A stretch of 37,128 bases of DNA from Candidatus Vogelbacteria bacterium (GCA_903864935.1 CAIPHT010000006.1:1-37128); one strand, 5' to 3'. Numbered from the stretch's first letter, positions 21,940 through 30,042 are shown. Made by a program: numbers and translations. The notes: generated by a model from the sequence alone, not told the origin.

Positions 21940-22914
21940 ATGGGGTTAATTAAAGTGGGAATTTTGCGTGGTGGAATTGGGCACGAATATGAAGTGTCGC
22001 TTAAAACTGGTGCCAGCGTTATTAAGAATCTGCCCAAAGACAAATACCAACCCATCGATATTCTCATCACCCGTGATGGGACTTGGCACCTGGGTGGCAA
22101 AGAAATCTTGCCTGAGAACGCCATTCGCAGTGTGGATGTTGTCTTCAATGCTCTTCATGGTGAATTCGGCGAAGACGGGCAGGTTCAGCAGATTCTTGAA
22201 GCGGTTAAATCGCCCTATACGGGCTCAGGCGCAGTGGCTTCAGCCTTGGGGATGGATAAGCATAAGGCCAAAGAAATTTTCAAACAAGCGGGCTTTAAAG
22301 TGCCCAACGGAATTGTTATTAAGCGAGATTATCAAACCGATGCCGAGGCCATTGCCTACGACGCCTTCCAAAAAATTGCTCCGCCTTGGATCGTGAAGCC
22401 GGCGGGGAGTGGCTCGTCGGTTGGTTTGTATTTGGCCAAGACTTTCCCCGAACTTATTCAAGCGCTCGAAGCCTGCTTTGAGGTTAGCGATCGTGTCTTG
22501 GTAGAAGAATATATCAGGGGCAAAGAGGCCACTTGTGGTGTGGTTGAGGCCTTCCGCGATCAAGACCATTACGCCTTAATGCCGATAGAGATTGTAACTG
22601 CGCCAAACAAAAAGCTTTTCGATTATGAGGCTAAGTATGGTGGCGAAACTTCAGAAATTTGCCCTGGTCGCTTTACTAAAGAAGAGAAAGCTGAGCTCGA
22701 GAGATTGGCTCGAGAGGTTCACAAAATCCTGGGCCTTCGCCATTACTCTCGCTCCGATTTTATTATCTCACCTCGGGGCATCTATGTGCTTGAGGTAAAT
22801 ACCTTACCTGGTATGACCGAGGAGTCCTTGGTACCCAAGGCGCTCAAGGCGGCTGGTATTTCCTACGAACATTTTTTGGATCATATCATCGGCTTGGCTT
22901 TAGGAAATAAATAA
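21940..22914 (+). CDS. ddl: D-alanine--D-alanine ligase
   Basis: 324 aa ATP-grasp ligase that makes the D-Ala-D-Ala dipeptide for peptidoglycan in the cytosol. Visible are GGIGHEYEVSLKTG near the N-terminus, NALHGEFGEDGQVQ, YTGSGAVASALGMDKHKAKEI, IVKPAGSGSSVGL (ATP-binding), VEEYIRGKEATCGV and the C-terminal LEVNTLPGMT metal-binding segment. Length is in the normal range. It starts 3 nt after the response regulator stop, with no room for a promoter and no Shine-Dalgarno, so it is translated from the two-component transcript. Confidence 0.93.
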   Translation: MGLIKVGILRGGIGHEYEVSLKTGASVIKNLPKDKYQPIDILITRDGTWHLGGKEILPENAIRSVDVVFNALHGEFGEDGQVQQILEAVKSPYTGSGAVASALGMDKHKAKEIFKQAGFKVPNGIVIKRDYQTDAEAIAYDAFQKIAPPWIVKPAGSGSSVGLYLAKTFPELIQALEACFEVSDRVLVEEYIRGKEATCGVVEAFRDQDHYALMPIEIVTAPNKKLFDYEAKYGGETSEICPGRFTKEEKAELERLAREVHKILGLRHYSRSDFIISPRGIYVLEVNTLPGMTEESLVPKALKAAGISYEHFLDHIIGLALGNK

Positions 22915-23199
22915 AAAGGAGCCTGGTTATGGTCATACGACCATTGCTCCGCTCACTACGTTCGCGGGTTATCCACAGTTTATAACACTTGGCTCCAATT
23001 GAAATTTTGGTGGCCACTTTTGAAATCTTATTATTTTGAGCCTTTTCCTATTGGACACTTAATTTTTGTCCTTTAGAAACAAAAAATTCTTCTTTTTTAG
23101 CCCAAAAATCTCACTTGACTTTAGCCCTAATCGCGCTATTTTCAGTGAATAAGTCTTTATTATTAACAGATTAGCAGTTTTATTAATTTTAATATTATT
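22915..23199. other. Non-coding stretch with hairpin and one DnaA-box match
   Basis: A hairpin after ddl (GGAGC with GCTCC, ATGGTC with GACCAT, 22919-22951) has no T tract. A perfect TTATCCACA lies at 22969-22977. The remainder is AT-rich, with no reading frame bearing a start signal. Confidence 0.4.
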
Positions 23200-25013
23200 A
23201 TGAAAAACAAACTTTTCGGATTATCTCTTCTTGCTTTTGTCATCCTCCTTGGGGGATTAGTTTTGGGGCCTGTCTCCGCTCAGGCTTTAAGCATGGGACC
23301 GAACAACGCCGGGACAGGAGCCAGTGTCACAGGTATTGGTACCATTGCATGGTCAAATACCGGGAACATAACGTCAGCGGGAAGCCCTTACTCAGTTTCT
23401 GGAAGCGTCCCGGCAAATGGGGGCTCCACCAACTATCTTCGAGGTACAAACTATTCCTTAGGATTACCGGCTGGATCGACAATAGATGGTATTGTTGTAA
23501 AAATAAACAGAGAATCAACAGGGACGACAGCCCATTCCTTAGAGACAACGTAGTTAAGCTCGTTAAAGGGGGAACTATCGTCGGGGATAATAAAGCTCTC
23601 ACCAGCACAGATTGGCCAAACTGTAATTCTGGTAGCTGTTTTTCTTCTGTTACTTATGGAAGTCCTTCTGATCTTTGGGGTACGACTTGGACAGCTTCTG
23701 ATATTAATTCTTCAAATTTTGGTGTTGTATTGTCTGCCATTAATTCTAATACTAATGGATCAAGAACTCGTATTGGAACCGTTGATTATATTCAAATGAC
23801 TGTTTACTATACCCCTCCAATTGTAAAGACAAATCCTGTTTTGTCTGTTACAAATTCCCCCGTTATTTATAACGGAACAGCTCAGTCAGCCGTTGTTACT
23901 GGCTCAGTTGCAGGAACGGTTAGCAATATCTTGTACGATGGTTCAGCTACAGTCCCAACAGCAACCGGTACTTATGCCGTTACTGCTGATTTTGCTCCAG
24001 ACGACACCATTAATTACAATAGTTTGAGTGGCGCTTCAGCTGGTAGTTTCATTATCAATGAGGCCCCAATAACGATCACATCCGTTAATTCTCTCGATGA
24101 TATTAATGTCGCTAATGGTACAACTTTAGGCTCGATAGGGTTACCATCATCTGTCGTTGTTACTCTAAGTGACGGGAGTACCCCTTCTCTCTCTGTTGTC
24201 TGGGATGGGGGAACACCGACCTACGACGGGGCAACCGCTGGAGCATATGTTTTCTCCGGAGATTTAGCTTTACCTAGTGGAGTCACTAACCCAAGTGCTC
24301 TAAAGGCGAGCGTTAGGGTGATTGTCGCCGCGCCAGTTCCAACATTACAAAGCATTGCCATTACAACCCCAGCCAGCAAACTCTCTTATTATGTCGGTGA
24401 CGGTCTTGATATTACCGGACTCATTGTCACTGGCACATACAGTGACACTTCATCAAAAGTAGAAACGGTTACCATTGGTGACATCTCTGGTTTTGACAGC
24501 TCTGCTCCAGTAACTGGCCAAGTATTAACGATTACGGTAAATGGCCAGGCAGCTACTTATACAATCGACATCGTTCCTGCTCCGATCATCACCCCAGAAC
24601 CAACACCGGCCACGACAACCCCGTCAGAGCATCACGGTGGGGGATTTGCGCCAGGGTGGGGACCAGACGGTTATCATGGTTTGGGTAATCTAGGAGACGA
24701 GGGTCAGGTCTTAGGTACTTCGACCGAGAGAAATCCGATCATTAGGCACAAATTGACCGATCAAGAGAAGAAGATGCGTGACTTGAGAAGGAGATTGAAT
24801 GGAATTAAGATTGGCCTCTATGACTTGCGCCATCCTCACTTCATTCCTCAAGGGGTCCCTGTTGCCGTTGATTTTGGCACCAGCAGTGCCTCAACCTCAG
24901 TTAATCCGGTCCCGCTTGTCTCCTCACAACTAACAGTTACCGATACAGGCGAGATTGCCACCGGGACACGAGCGACCGGAACTCCCAAGAAGCCTTGGTG
25001 GAAGATTTGGTAA
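23200..25013 (+). pseudogene. Secreted Ig-like repeat surface protein with frameshift
   Basis: Frame 1 (23200-23553) gives a signal peptide (MKNKLFGLSLLAFVILLGG, cleavage near AQA) and a beta-rich start. It hits a stop after TTAHSLETT. A second frame, open to 25013, continues the same fold from about 23538 (RDNVVKLVKGG). One missing base in the CC run near 23537-23538 would join them. The second part holds an MBG-like domain (NSPVIYNGTAQSAVVTGS), a bacterial Ig-like group 4-type domain (VVVTLSDGSTPSLSVVWDGG), a group 3-type domain (LSYYVGDGLDITGLIVTG), then a Pro/Thr/Gly-rich linker, a charged coiled segment and the tail TPKKPWWKIW. Probably a cell-surface protein. It is either a real frameshift or a sequencing/assembly error; no slippery heptamer is visible. 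Confidence 0.75.
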
Positions 25014-25020
25014 TTTAGAA

Positions 25021-25060
25021 AGTAAAATGTCCAACATCCGATGTTGGACATTTTAGGGTA
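25021..25060. terminator. 15-bp perfect hairpin
   Basis: AAAATGTCCAACATC and its exact complement, separated by one base, lie directly after the surface-protein gene. The last arm ends in TTTT. Confidence 0.8.
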
Positions 25061-25065
25061 ATTCA

Positions 25066-25105
25066 AAAGGCCTGAGCTCCGCGATGCGGGGCTCAGGCCT
25101 TGGTG
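25066..25105 (-). terminator. Terminator of the 25093 gene
   Basis: AAGGCCTGAGC with an inner CCGC pairs with GCGG and GCTCAGGCCTT. On the minus strand the stem is followed by TTGAATT. Confidence 0.7.
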
Positions 25106-25626
25106 TTTTCTCTCCTTTTTTCTTCCTCTTTTTCTTCCTTCTCTTCTTTTCCTCGCCTCAACTTCTCGGCCCGCTGGACCTCGTCAATTAGTTTACAATT
25201 GACGTGGCCAGTCAAGATTGACTGACTGAGGTTGAGGTAGAAAATGAGCTCCAGTTGTCTGGCTGATGTCCCTACTACCCAGAGGCAAAACATGAAGCTT
25301 CCAGTCTTCAAAACAATGATAAACAAGGTGTTGAAGACCACTTCTCTCCAACCGCCCTCAATCTGGTAGTGGGCCAGGATCCTTCTCCTTATCGGCTGGA
25401 GCATGAGGTTTCCCCCTTGATCGAAGACTCCAGCCAGGAGTCTGGCCCCGAGGTTCATCCAGAAGCCCATTCCGATCACCCAGAGTTCAATTGGCCAACC
25501 GGTGGCCGTTCGAAAGAGGGAAACAAGGTTGGACATCGACCAACCAGCCCCAGGATCAGTGCCCAGAAGAATCCACCTGACCTTAAGGAAGGCCCAATGG
25601 AATCTGGCAATTGTTGCCTTGCGCAT
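25093..25626 (-). CDS. Orphan membrane protein, 177 aa
   Basis: Three to four hydrophobic segments (among them PIELWVIGMGFWMNLGARLL and FNTLFIIVLKTGSFMFCLWV). The cytoplasmic tail is strongly charged (repeated EEKEEK). No family recognised. The start MRKATIARFH is chosen because Shine-Dalgarno AAAGGAGGGG lies 5 nt before this ATG; longer in-frame options lie upstream of it. A promoter TAGACA-17-TATAAT on the minus strand overlaps the terminator of the transporter gene at 25733. Its C-terminal codons reach into the terminator hairpin. Confidence 0.65.
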   Translation of the reverse strand: MRKATIARFHWAFLKVRWILLGTDPGAGWSMSNLVSLFRTATGWPIELWVIGMGFWMNLGARLLAGVFDQGGNLMLQPIRRRILAHYQIEGGWREVVFNTLFIIVLKTGSFMFCLWVVGTSARQLELIFYLNLSQSILTGHVNCKLIDEVQRAEKLRRGKEEKEEKEEEKRRENTKA

Positions 25627-25703
25627 TAGCCCCTCCTTTCTTGATGGGGTTAAGGTTGAACACAAAAAAAGATGACAATAAGTCTGAAATTATTATAACA
25701 AAT

Positions 25704-25732
25704 AAAAAGGCTCTTGTCTAGCCGAGAAGCCT
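25704..25732 (-). terminator. Terminator of the LysE-like gene
   Basis: On the minus strand AAAGGCT pairs with AGCCTTT, followed by TTATTTG. The hairpin partly overlaps the promoter of the next minus-strand gene. Confidence 0.7.
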
Positions 25733-26404
25733 TTAGGTGATAAAATGATAGAGCCAGTTGAAGACGTCTTTGTTAACCTGAGTGGAGAGAAGGAGAACGA
25801 CAGCAATGATAAGAACGATGAAGCCAAGCAAGCGATCCAGCCGGCCTAAGGTCTGCGGACTTAATTTGGTTCGGCCATAATTGGCCAAGAGACAGACAAA
25901 GATCCACCAGAAGAGGCCGCTAGTTATTAAACCAAGAACGGCGACCGACAGATTAAGTAAACCATTGCCGTTACTCAAGCCAAGCCAAGGGAAGACGATG
26001 AAGAATTGGAGTAAGGTCGTAGGATTGGTGATGATAAGAAAGAAGATGGAGAGAAAATCGGTCTTCCAGCGAGATTTAGAACCATTCTCTCCATCAACTT
26101 CAGGCTTCTTAACCTTAGGCGGAGACAATAAGATACTCGTCCCAATAATGAAGAGGAAGAGGGCACTCACGCCGGCCAAAGCCAGTCGATTGTTGTTGAT
26201 GATATTAATGATGGATAGCGTACCGAAGCCAGCTAGGAAGGCACAAATTGTGTCGGCCGTGACGGCGCCTAGCCCAGAGATAAAACCGGCCCAGAAGCCC
26301 CGCTCGAGAACGCGACGCACGCTAATGGGAGTGGCCGGACCAAAGGGGGCAAAAATGACTAAGCCGGTTAGAGAACTTTTTAGAAATAAGAGGAGTAAGT
26401 TCAC
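25733..26404 (-). CDS. LysE/RhtB-type transporter directly after a tRNA gene
   Basis: About 223 aa with five to six predicted membrane helices. The N-terminal pattern FLKSSLTGLVIFAPFGPATPISVRRVLERG fits the LysE/RhtB exporter family. The family exports amino acids or small metabolites; the substrate is unknown here. Two starts are possible: GTG at 26404, 4 nt after the mature 3' end of tRNA-Ala, or ATG at 26416, inside the tRNA acceptor stem. GTG gives the family-like start MNLLLLFLK and would become near-leaderless once the tRNA is processed. No Shine-Dalgarno exists for either. It appears to be co-transcribed with the tRNA. Confidence 0.75.
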   Translation of the reverse strand: MNLLLLFLKSSLTGLVIFAPFGPATPISVRRVLERGFWAGFISGLGAVTADTICAFLAGFGTLSIINIINNNRLALAGVSALFLFIIGTSILLSPPKVKKPEVDGENGSKSRWKTDFLSIFFLIITNPTTLLQFFIVFPWLGLSNGNGLLNLSVAVLGLITSGLFWWIFVCLLANYGRTKLSPQTLGRLDRLLGFIVLIIAVVLLLSTQVNKDVFNWLYHFIT

Positions 26405-26408
26405 AGGG

Positions 26409-26481
26409 TGGACCATAGCGGGATCGAACCGCTTACCTCTTCCATGCCATGGAAGCGCTCTACCAATTGAGCTAATGGCCC
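26409..26481 (-). tRNA. tRNA-Ala (anticodon GGC)
   Basis: 73-nt cloverleaf on the minus strand. Acceptor GGGCCAT pairs with ATGGTCC and includes the G3-U70 pair that identifies alanine tRNAs. D-arm TAGCTCA...GGTAGAGC, anticodon loop ATGGCAT between CTTCC and GGAAG, T-arm GGTTCGATCC. The discriminator is A73 and the gene-encoded sequence continues CCC, so CCA is not encoded. Confidence 0.95.
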
Positions 26482-26522
26482 TACGTTTGATAATATAACA
26501 AATCTTCGTTAAAATGTGAAGT

Positions 26523-26924
26523 ATGTTTAAAGAATTCAAACAATTTTTGCTTCGAGGCAATGTCGTTGACTTGGCCGTGGGTGTGGTTATCGGCGCCTCC
26601 TTTGGGACCATTGTCACAGCCTTGGTCTCGGACCTTCTCACCCCACTTATTGCCGCCCTGGTTAAAGTGCCCGATTTTAGCGGGATGGCCTTCACCCTAA
26701 ATGGGAGCCACTTCATGTATGGTCACTTTATCAACGCCCTTTTCTCCTTCTTACTGGTGGCCGGAGCCGTCTTTTTCTTCGTCATTAAGCCAATGAATCT
26801 CCTCGTTGCCCGTGCTCACAAGGAGGCGCCGGCTGACCCCGCCACCAAGAAATGTCCCGAGTGTCTCTCTGAGATTCCGCGAGAAGCCAAACGTTGTTCC
26901 CACTGCGCGCAAATTGTGGGATAG
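26523..26924 (+). CDS. mscL: Large-conductance mechanosensitive channel with zinc-ribbon tail
   Basis: 133 aa inner-membrane channel opened by membrane tension. N-terminal amphipathic MFKEFKQFLLRGNVVDLAVGVVIGASFG and the second helix (HFINALFSFLLVAGAVFFFVIKP) are typical. The tail CPECLSEIPREAKRCSHCA is a two-knuckle zinc-ribbon, an extension seen on some MscL proteins. ATG follows TAAAAT (26510-26515) by 7 nt with no Shine-Dalgarno, so probably leaderless. Only 41 nt separate it from the divergent tRNA-Ala, so the two promoters must overlap. Confidence 0.95.
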   Translation: MFKEFKQFLLRGNVVDLAVGVVIGASFGTIVTALVSDLLTPLIAALVKVPDFSGMAFTLNGSHFMYGHFINALFSFLLVAGAVFFFVIKPMNLLVARAHKEAPADPATKKCPECLSEIPREAKRCSHCAQIVG

Positions 26925-26951
26925 AAGACATTTAAATTTAAATAACGCAAA

Positions 26952-26985
26952 AGAGAGCTGGTCAGGCTCTCTCGAATTTCTTTAG
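26952..26985. terminator. Bidirectional terminator between convergent genes
   Basis: AGAGAGC pairs with GCTCTCT. TTTC-rich sequence follows on the plus side, and TTTTGCG follows on the minus side after the 27002 gene. Confidence 0.7.
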
Positions 26986-27001
26986 TGACCGTTTTCGAAC
27001 T

Positions 27002-27412
27002 CTACTTTTTCGACTTGGCCTTGCTTGTCGCGGCAAGGGACTTTTTTCCTTTCGCCCTTTTTTCGCCCTCGCGACGATAAAGCTTCTCAGCGTTTATCGT
27101 TACCGCGAAAGCAACAATGTCCGGTCGGCCGGGGAGGAAGACGTCGAAACTCATCCCGCCCCTGGCTGTTCTGTTGCCGATAGCAGCCAACCTCATCAGC
27201 GGGTTTTCCTTGAGGTCAGCCACGACCTCAGGCATCACCCAGACGTGATTGTTAGCTGTCTTAGCTCGAAGCCCTATTAACTTCGGGTTTCGTGCCGGAA
27301 CCTCCTCGAACACCAGTTTCGGGGGGAGGCCGATCCAAACTTCCCAGTGCTCAAACAGAAGAGCCTCTGGTTCCTGGGGCTGATAAATGATATAGCCTTC
27401 TTCTAGCTTCAA
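27002..27412 (-). CDS. Orphan hypothetical protein, 136 aa, basic tail
   Basis: Soluble protein with a lysine-rich C-terminus (EGEKRAKGKKSLAATSKAKSKK region) that could bind nucleic acid. No family recognised. TTG start (MKLEEG) is chosen because Shine-Dalgarno AGGAGG lies 7 nt upstream; the closer ATG is followed by an early stop. The promoter on the minus strand is TTGACA (27489-27494), 17 nt, CATAAT (27466-27471), divergent from the 27596 gene. Confidence 0.65.
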   Translation of the reverse strand: MKLEEGYIIYQPQEPEALLFEHWEVWIGLPPKLVFEEVPARNPKLIGLRAKTANNHVWVMPEVVADLKENPLMRLAAIGNRTARGGMSFDVFLPGRPDIVAFAVTINAEKLYRREGEKRAKGKKSLAATSKAKSKK

Positions 27413-27465
27413 CTCATTTCCTCCTATGGTTTTTGGCGGACAGGGCCAATTTTTGGTCTGTTTTG

Positions 27466-27542
27466 ATTATGTCCACTAAAAATCAAAATGTCAAGCTTTT
27501 GAGCCTTAGTCTCTGGACATACCTCTTCTTTTGTGTTAGTCT
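27466..27542. promoter_or_regulatory. Divergent promoters with long-spaced inverted repeat
   Basis: TATGTCCA (27468-27475) and TGGACATA (27514-27521) are perfect inverted repeats. The left copy overlaps the minus-strand -10 box. The right copy contains the plus-strand -35 box TGGACA (27514-27519, 17 nt, TAGTCT 27537-27542). One regulator bound to both arms could control both orphan genes. Confidence 0.65.
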
Positions 27543-27595
27543 AATAACGGAAAGGTAACTGAAGTTAAACTCAAACAAAAAAAGGATTTCACGAA

Positions 27596-28036
27596 ATGAA
27601 CAGTGCAGAAGCAATCAGCCTTCCAGGGCTAGTGGAAGAGGTGCGGGAGGCTGAAAAAACGGAGGTCAGGCATGGATGCTTTGTTCTCCCGACACGGTAT
27701 ATCCTGCACCAGCACGATTATGCCGCCGCCGGTGGTCATGCCTATATCGAAGTGCTCGAGATTGAAAATTGTCCCGACAATCGTTGTGGGACAGTCATCA
27801 ATTGGTATGGCAACGGCCTGCGGTGCTTCCTGGAATGGGAATCACTTGAGGTGGCCATGGAGGCCTTCAAGCGTTACGTTTGCGGGGTCGAATTAGAGAA
27901 GAGGCTTCGGGCCTGCCCCGGCATGATCCGTTTTGTCGAGTGGAGTCCCCGTCGGCCCTGGTTTTACGCCAAAGGAGATGAGGATCTCGACGGTGATTGG
28001 GTCGTTGAGGCCCCCACCAAGAAAGAAGAAGAATAA
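27596..28036 (+). CDS. Orphan hypothetical protein, 146 aa
   Basis: Acidic soluble protein with several cysteines (NCPDNRCG, RYVCG, RACPG) and tryptophans. No family recognised. The Cys pairs might bind metal, but spacing does not match a known finger. Shine-Dalgarno AAAGGA 9 nt upstream, leader mini-hairpin TAACT/AGTTA, own promoter and own terminator (28055-28090). Confidence 0.68.
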   Translation: MNSAEAISLPGLVEEVREAEKTEVRHGCFVLPTRYILHQHDYAAAGGHAYIEVLEIENCPDNRCGTVINWYGNGLRCFLEWESLEVAMEAFKRYVCGVELEKRLRACPGMIRFVEWSPRRPWFYAKGDEDLDGDWVVEAPTKKEEE

Positions 28037-28054
28037 CAACAGTTCCGTCACCGG

Positions 28055-28090
28055 CCGCGAGCTCCCATCTTGGGATCTCGCGGCCTTTTA
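28055..28090 (+). terminator. Intrinsic terminator
   Basis: GGCCGCGAG pairs with CTCGCGGCC, with inner TCCC/GGGA, then TTTTACTTT. Confidence 0.85.
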
Positions 28091-28124
28091 CTTTCTAAAT
28101 AATTAATTAAGATCTCTAACGGGG

Positions 28125-28197
28125 TGGACCCTAGCGGGCTCGAACCGCTCACCTCCTGCTTGCAAAGCAGGCGCTCTACCAGATGAGCTAAGGGCCC
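28125..28197 (-). tRNA. tRNA-Ala (anticodon TGC)
   Basis: 73-nt cloverleaf on the minus strand. Acceptor GGGCCCT pairs with AGGGTCC including G3-U70. Anticodon loop TTTGCAA between CCTGC and GCAGG, T-arm GGTTCGAGCC, discriminator A73, CCA not encoded. The body is closely similar to the GGC isoacceptor at 26409-26481. Confidence 0.95.
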
Positions 28198-28272
28198 TTG
28201 TTGATAACAAGAACAGAATCATTAAAGCATAAAATAGCAAAAAAAGGAAAATTAGTATAATATTACCAACAT

Positions 28273-29046
28273 ATGTTTAAAGAATATGCCAAAGAAGTCG
28301 AGGTAGCCGAGAAGATCGCTCTAATGGCTGGGGAGATAATGCTGCAATATTTTGATATTGATCAACAGGTTCAAACCAAAGAAGATAATTCGTCTGTGAC
28401 GATTGCTGATACGATGATCAACAGCATGGTCATTAAAGAATTAACCAAAGAATTTCCCGAAGATGGGGTAATTGGTGAAGAAGAGAGCACTTCGGAGTAT
28501 GGTTTGGGACGAAAGTGGTTTTGCGATCCAATTGATGGTACCGAGGGTTATATTTGGGGCACACCCACCGCCATGTTTTCGCTCGGTCTCGTCATTAATG
28601 GCGTCCCTACCGTTGGTATTGTTTATGACCCATTTCTCAAGAGATTATACCGAGCAGTTAAAGGCCAAGGGAGCTTCAGCAATGAGAGAAGGCTCTCTGT
28701 ATCAAATAAAGATTTAATCAACGGTATAATTGCTGTTACCAGTCGCCCGATGAAGATAATCAGCTTAAAATATATTCCTGAGCTCAATATGGAGGGAGCA
28801 AAATTTGCTATGTTTAGTGGCGCTGTCTGCAAATCATGTCTCGTCGCCAGAGGAAAATTCGAAGGTTATGTTGAGCAAGGCGTAAATGCTCATGACATGG
28901 CCGCTGTTCAAGTCATTGTTGAGGAAGCTGGTGGCAAAGTCACAGGCTTTGATGGCCAGACGCTTGATTATAGTAAGAGGTTCAAAGGGGCCGTTGTTTC
29001 TAATGGTAAAATTCACGATGAATTCTTAGCAATAATCTCAAGATAA
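28273..29046 (+). CDS. Inositol-monophosphatase-family phosphatase
   Basis: 257 aa member of the Li+-sensitive, Mg2+-dependent sugar-phosphatase superfamily (IMPase, CysQ, HisN). Metal-binding motifs: GEEEST, DPIDGTEGY and a late AHDMAAVQVIVEEAGG. The middle MFSLGLVINGVPTVGIVYDP is typical. The exact substrate (inositol phosphate, histidinol phosphate or PAP) is not determined. ATG follows TATAAT (28256-28261) by 11 nt without a clear Shine-Dalgarno. Confidence 0.9.
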   Translation: MFKEYAKEVEVAEKIALMAGEIMLQYFDIDQQVQTKEDNSSVTIADTMINSMVIKELTKEFPEDGVIGEEESTSEYGLGRKWFCDPIDGTEGYIWGTPTAMFSLGLVINGVPTVGIVYDPFLKRLYRAVKGQGSFSNERRLSVSNKDLINGIIAVTSRPMKIISLKYIPELNMEGAKFAMFSGAVCKSCLVARGKFEGYVEQGVNAHDMAAVQVIVEEAGGKVTGFDGQTLDYSKRFKGAVVSNGKIHDEFLAIISR

Positions 29047-29094
29047 ATCGGTTGTCAATTGTCATCATCGCATCAATTCTGCTACAATCAATTT

Positions 29095-29322
29095 ATGTTT
29101 AAAGAATTTTTTATTAAAAAGATGCTCAAGAGCAAGGGTGTGCCGGAGGAACAGATTGCGCCATTAATGGAGGTTATCGAGAAGAATCCTGCCCTCTTCC
29201 AAAAGATTGCCGAAGAGGTCCAAGTAAAATTAAAAAATGGCGGTGGCGACCAGATGCAAGTCACCATGGCCGTGATGCAGAAGTATCAAGACGAATTAAA
29301 GAAGGTTTTTCCTAAACCCTAA
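29095..29322 (+). CDS. Small helical protein, 75 aa
   Basis: Begins MFKEFFIKKMLKSKG and continues as amphipathic helices (EEQIAPLMEVIEKNPALFQKI), ending KKVFPKP. I recognise no named family. ATG at 29095 lies 6 nt after extended -10 TGC-TACAAT (29083-29088), with -35 TTGTCA (29059-29064, 18 nt). An in-frame upstream ATG would lie inside the promoter. Probably leaderless. Confidence 0.75.
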   Translation: MFKEFFIKKMLKSKGVPEEQIAPLMEVIEKNPALFQKIAEEVQVKLKNGGGDQMQVTMAVMQKYQDELKKVFPKP

Positions 29323-29361
29323 ATTTTGCTATTTAATAAGGCCTGTGGTTTAATAGAATCA

Positions 29362-29430
29362 GGTTAGTTCTTTGTCGTCAAAACAAAAAAGAAATCCAGG
29401 AGGGCTTCTTCAGACTAAGAGAACCTAACC
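29362..29430 (+). promoter_or_regulatory. Long leader hairpin before the 29499 gene
   Basis: GGTTAGTTCT (29362-29371) pairs with AGAGAACCTAACC (29418-29430) with one bulge. It lies downstream of promoter TTGCTA-17-TTTAAT (29326-29354). A second leader hairpin (GAGTCTC/GAGACTC) sits directly before the Shine-Dalgarno. A leader of about 140 nt is unusual here and may be regulatory. Confidence 0.45.
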
Positions 29431-29498
29431 CGTGTGTTCAGTCTTGTGTTTATCATTCCAACCGAGTCTCAGAAGGTGAGACTCTCCACGGAGGTTCT

Positions 29499-29918
29499 AT
29501 GGTCCAATACTCTTCGTTCTATGTTGGCGAGGACGTCATCCCGCCAAGTGATACGGTTCGCGTTGCGTGGGTGACGCGTCATGTTCCGACAGAGTTTTTC
29601 CTGTCGGTTCTGCAGAAGATTTATCGAAATGTTTTTGTCGTGCACTTTGACGACAAGATCTTCGGATCCTACATTGACTTTGCCAGCTACATGAGAGCGC
29701 TAAACCGTAATGGTTTTGTCCCGTTCCCAGTAGCTCCTGAGCAAATGTTGCTTCGGGCTCAGAAAGATGACTTCAGTTTTGGGCGCTTCGCGGTCTACAG
29801 CGATAATGGAGAAACGACCCTTCGTTATGTCGATTTCTTCACTGCCGGTGAACGCGAAATTCTAATAACGGGGAATACTCTTGGGATTATCTCGGAGCGA
29901 GCAAGGCAAATAGCCTAG
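29499..29918 (+). CDS. Orphan hypothetical protein, 139 aa
   Basis: Soluble protein with alternating strands and helices (VRVAWVTRHVPTEFFLSVLQ, FGSYIDFASYMRAL). No family recognised. Shine-Dalgarno GGAGG lies 4 nt before ATG, preceded by the GAGTCTC/GAGACTC hairpin. It ends before a strong terminator at 29974-30002. It fits the autonomous orphan-cassette plan. Confidence 0.7.
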   Translation: MVQYSSFYVGEDVIPPSDTVRVAWVTRHVPTEFFLSVLQKIYRNVFVVHFDDKIFGSYIDFASYMRALNRNGFVPFPVAPEQMLLRAQKDDFSFGRFAVYSDNGETTLRYVDFFTAGEREILITGNTLGIISERARQIA

Positions 29919-29973
29919 AGCTCGAAAGTTTTCGGCCTCATATAATATACATTTTTGTTTTGACTTCACCGTC

Positions 29974-30002
29974 GGGCCACACGCCAGTGGCCCGATTTTT
30001 TT
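29974..30002 (+). terminator. Intrinsic terminator
   Basis: TCGGGCCAC pairs perfectly with GTGGCCCGA, followed by seven T. Confidence 0.9.
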
Positions 30003-30042
30003 GACTATTAAATTAAATAAATTTTTTGCCACATTAATAACA

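Noticed and set aside
22969-22977. Replication origin
   Set aside because: One perfect TTATCCACA here and one on the minus strand at 31679-31687, far apart, with no cluster of boxes and no dnaA or dnaN nearby.
23530-23560. Programmed ribosomal frameshift in the surface protein
   Set aside because: A -1 shift would be needed, but no X-XXY-YYZ heptamer or strong downstream structure is apparent at the junction.
25881-26498. 205-codon plus-strand frame opposite the LysE-like gene and tRNA
   Set aside because: It overlaps a tRNA and a membrane protein of a recognised family, and shows no start signal.
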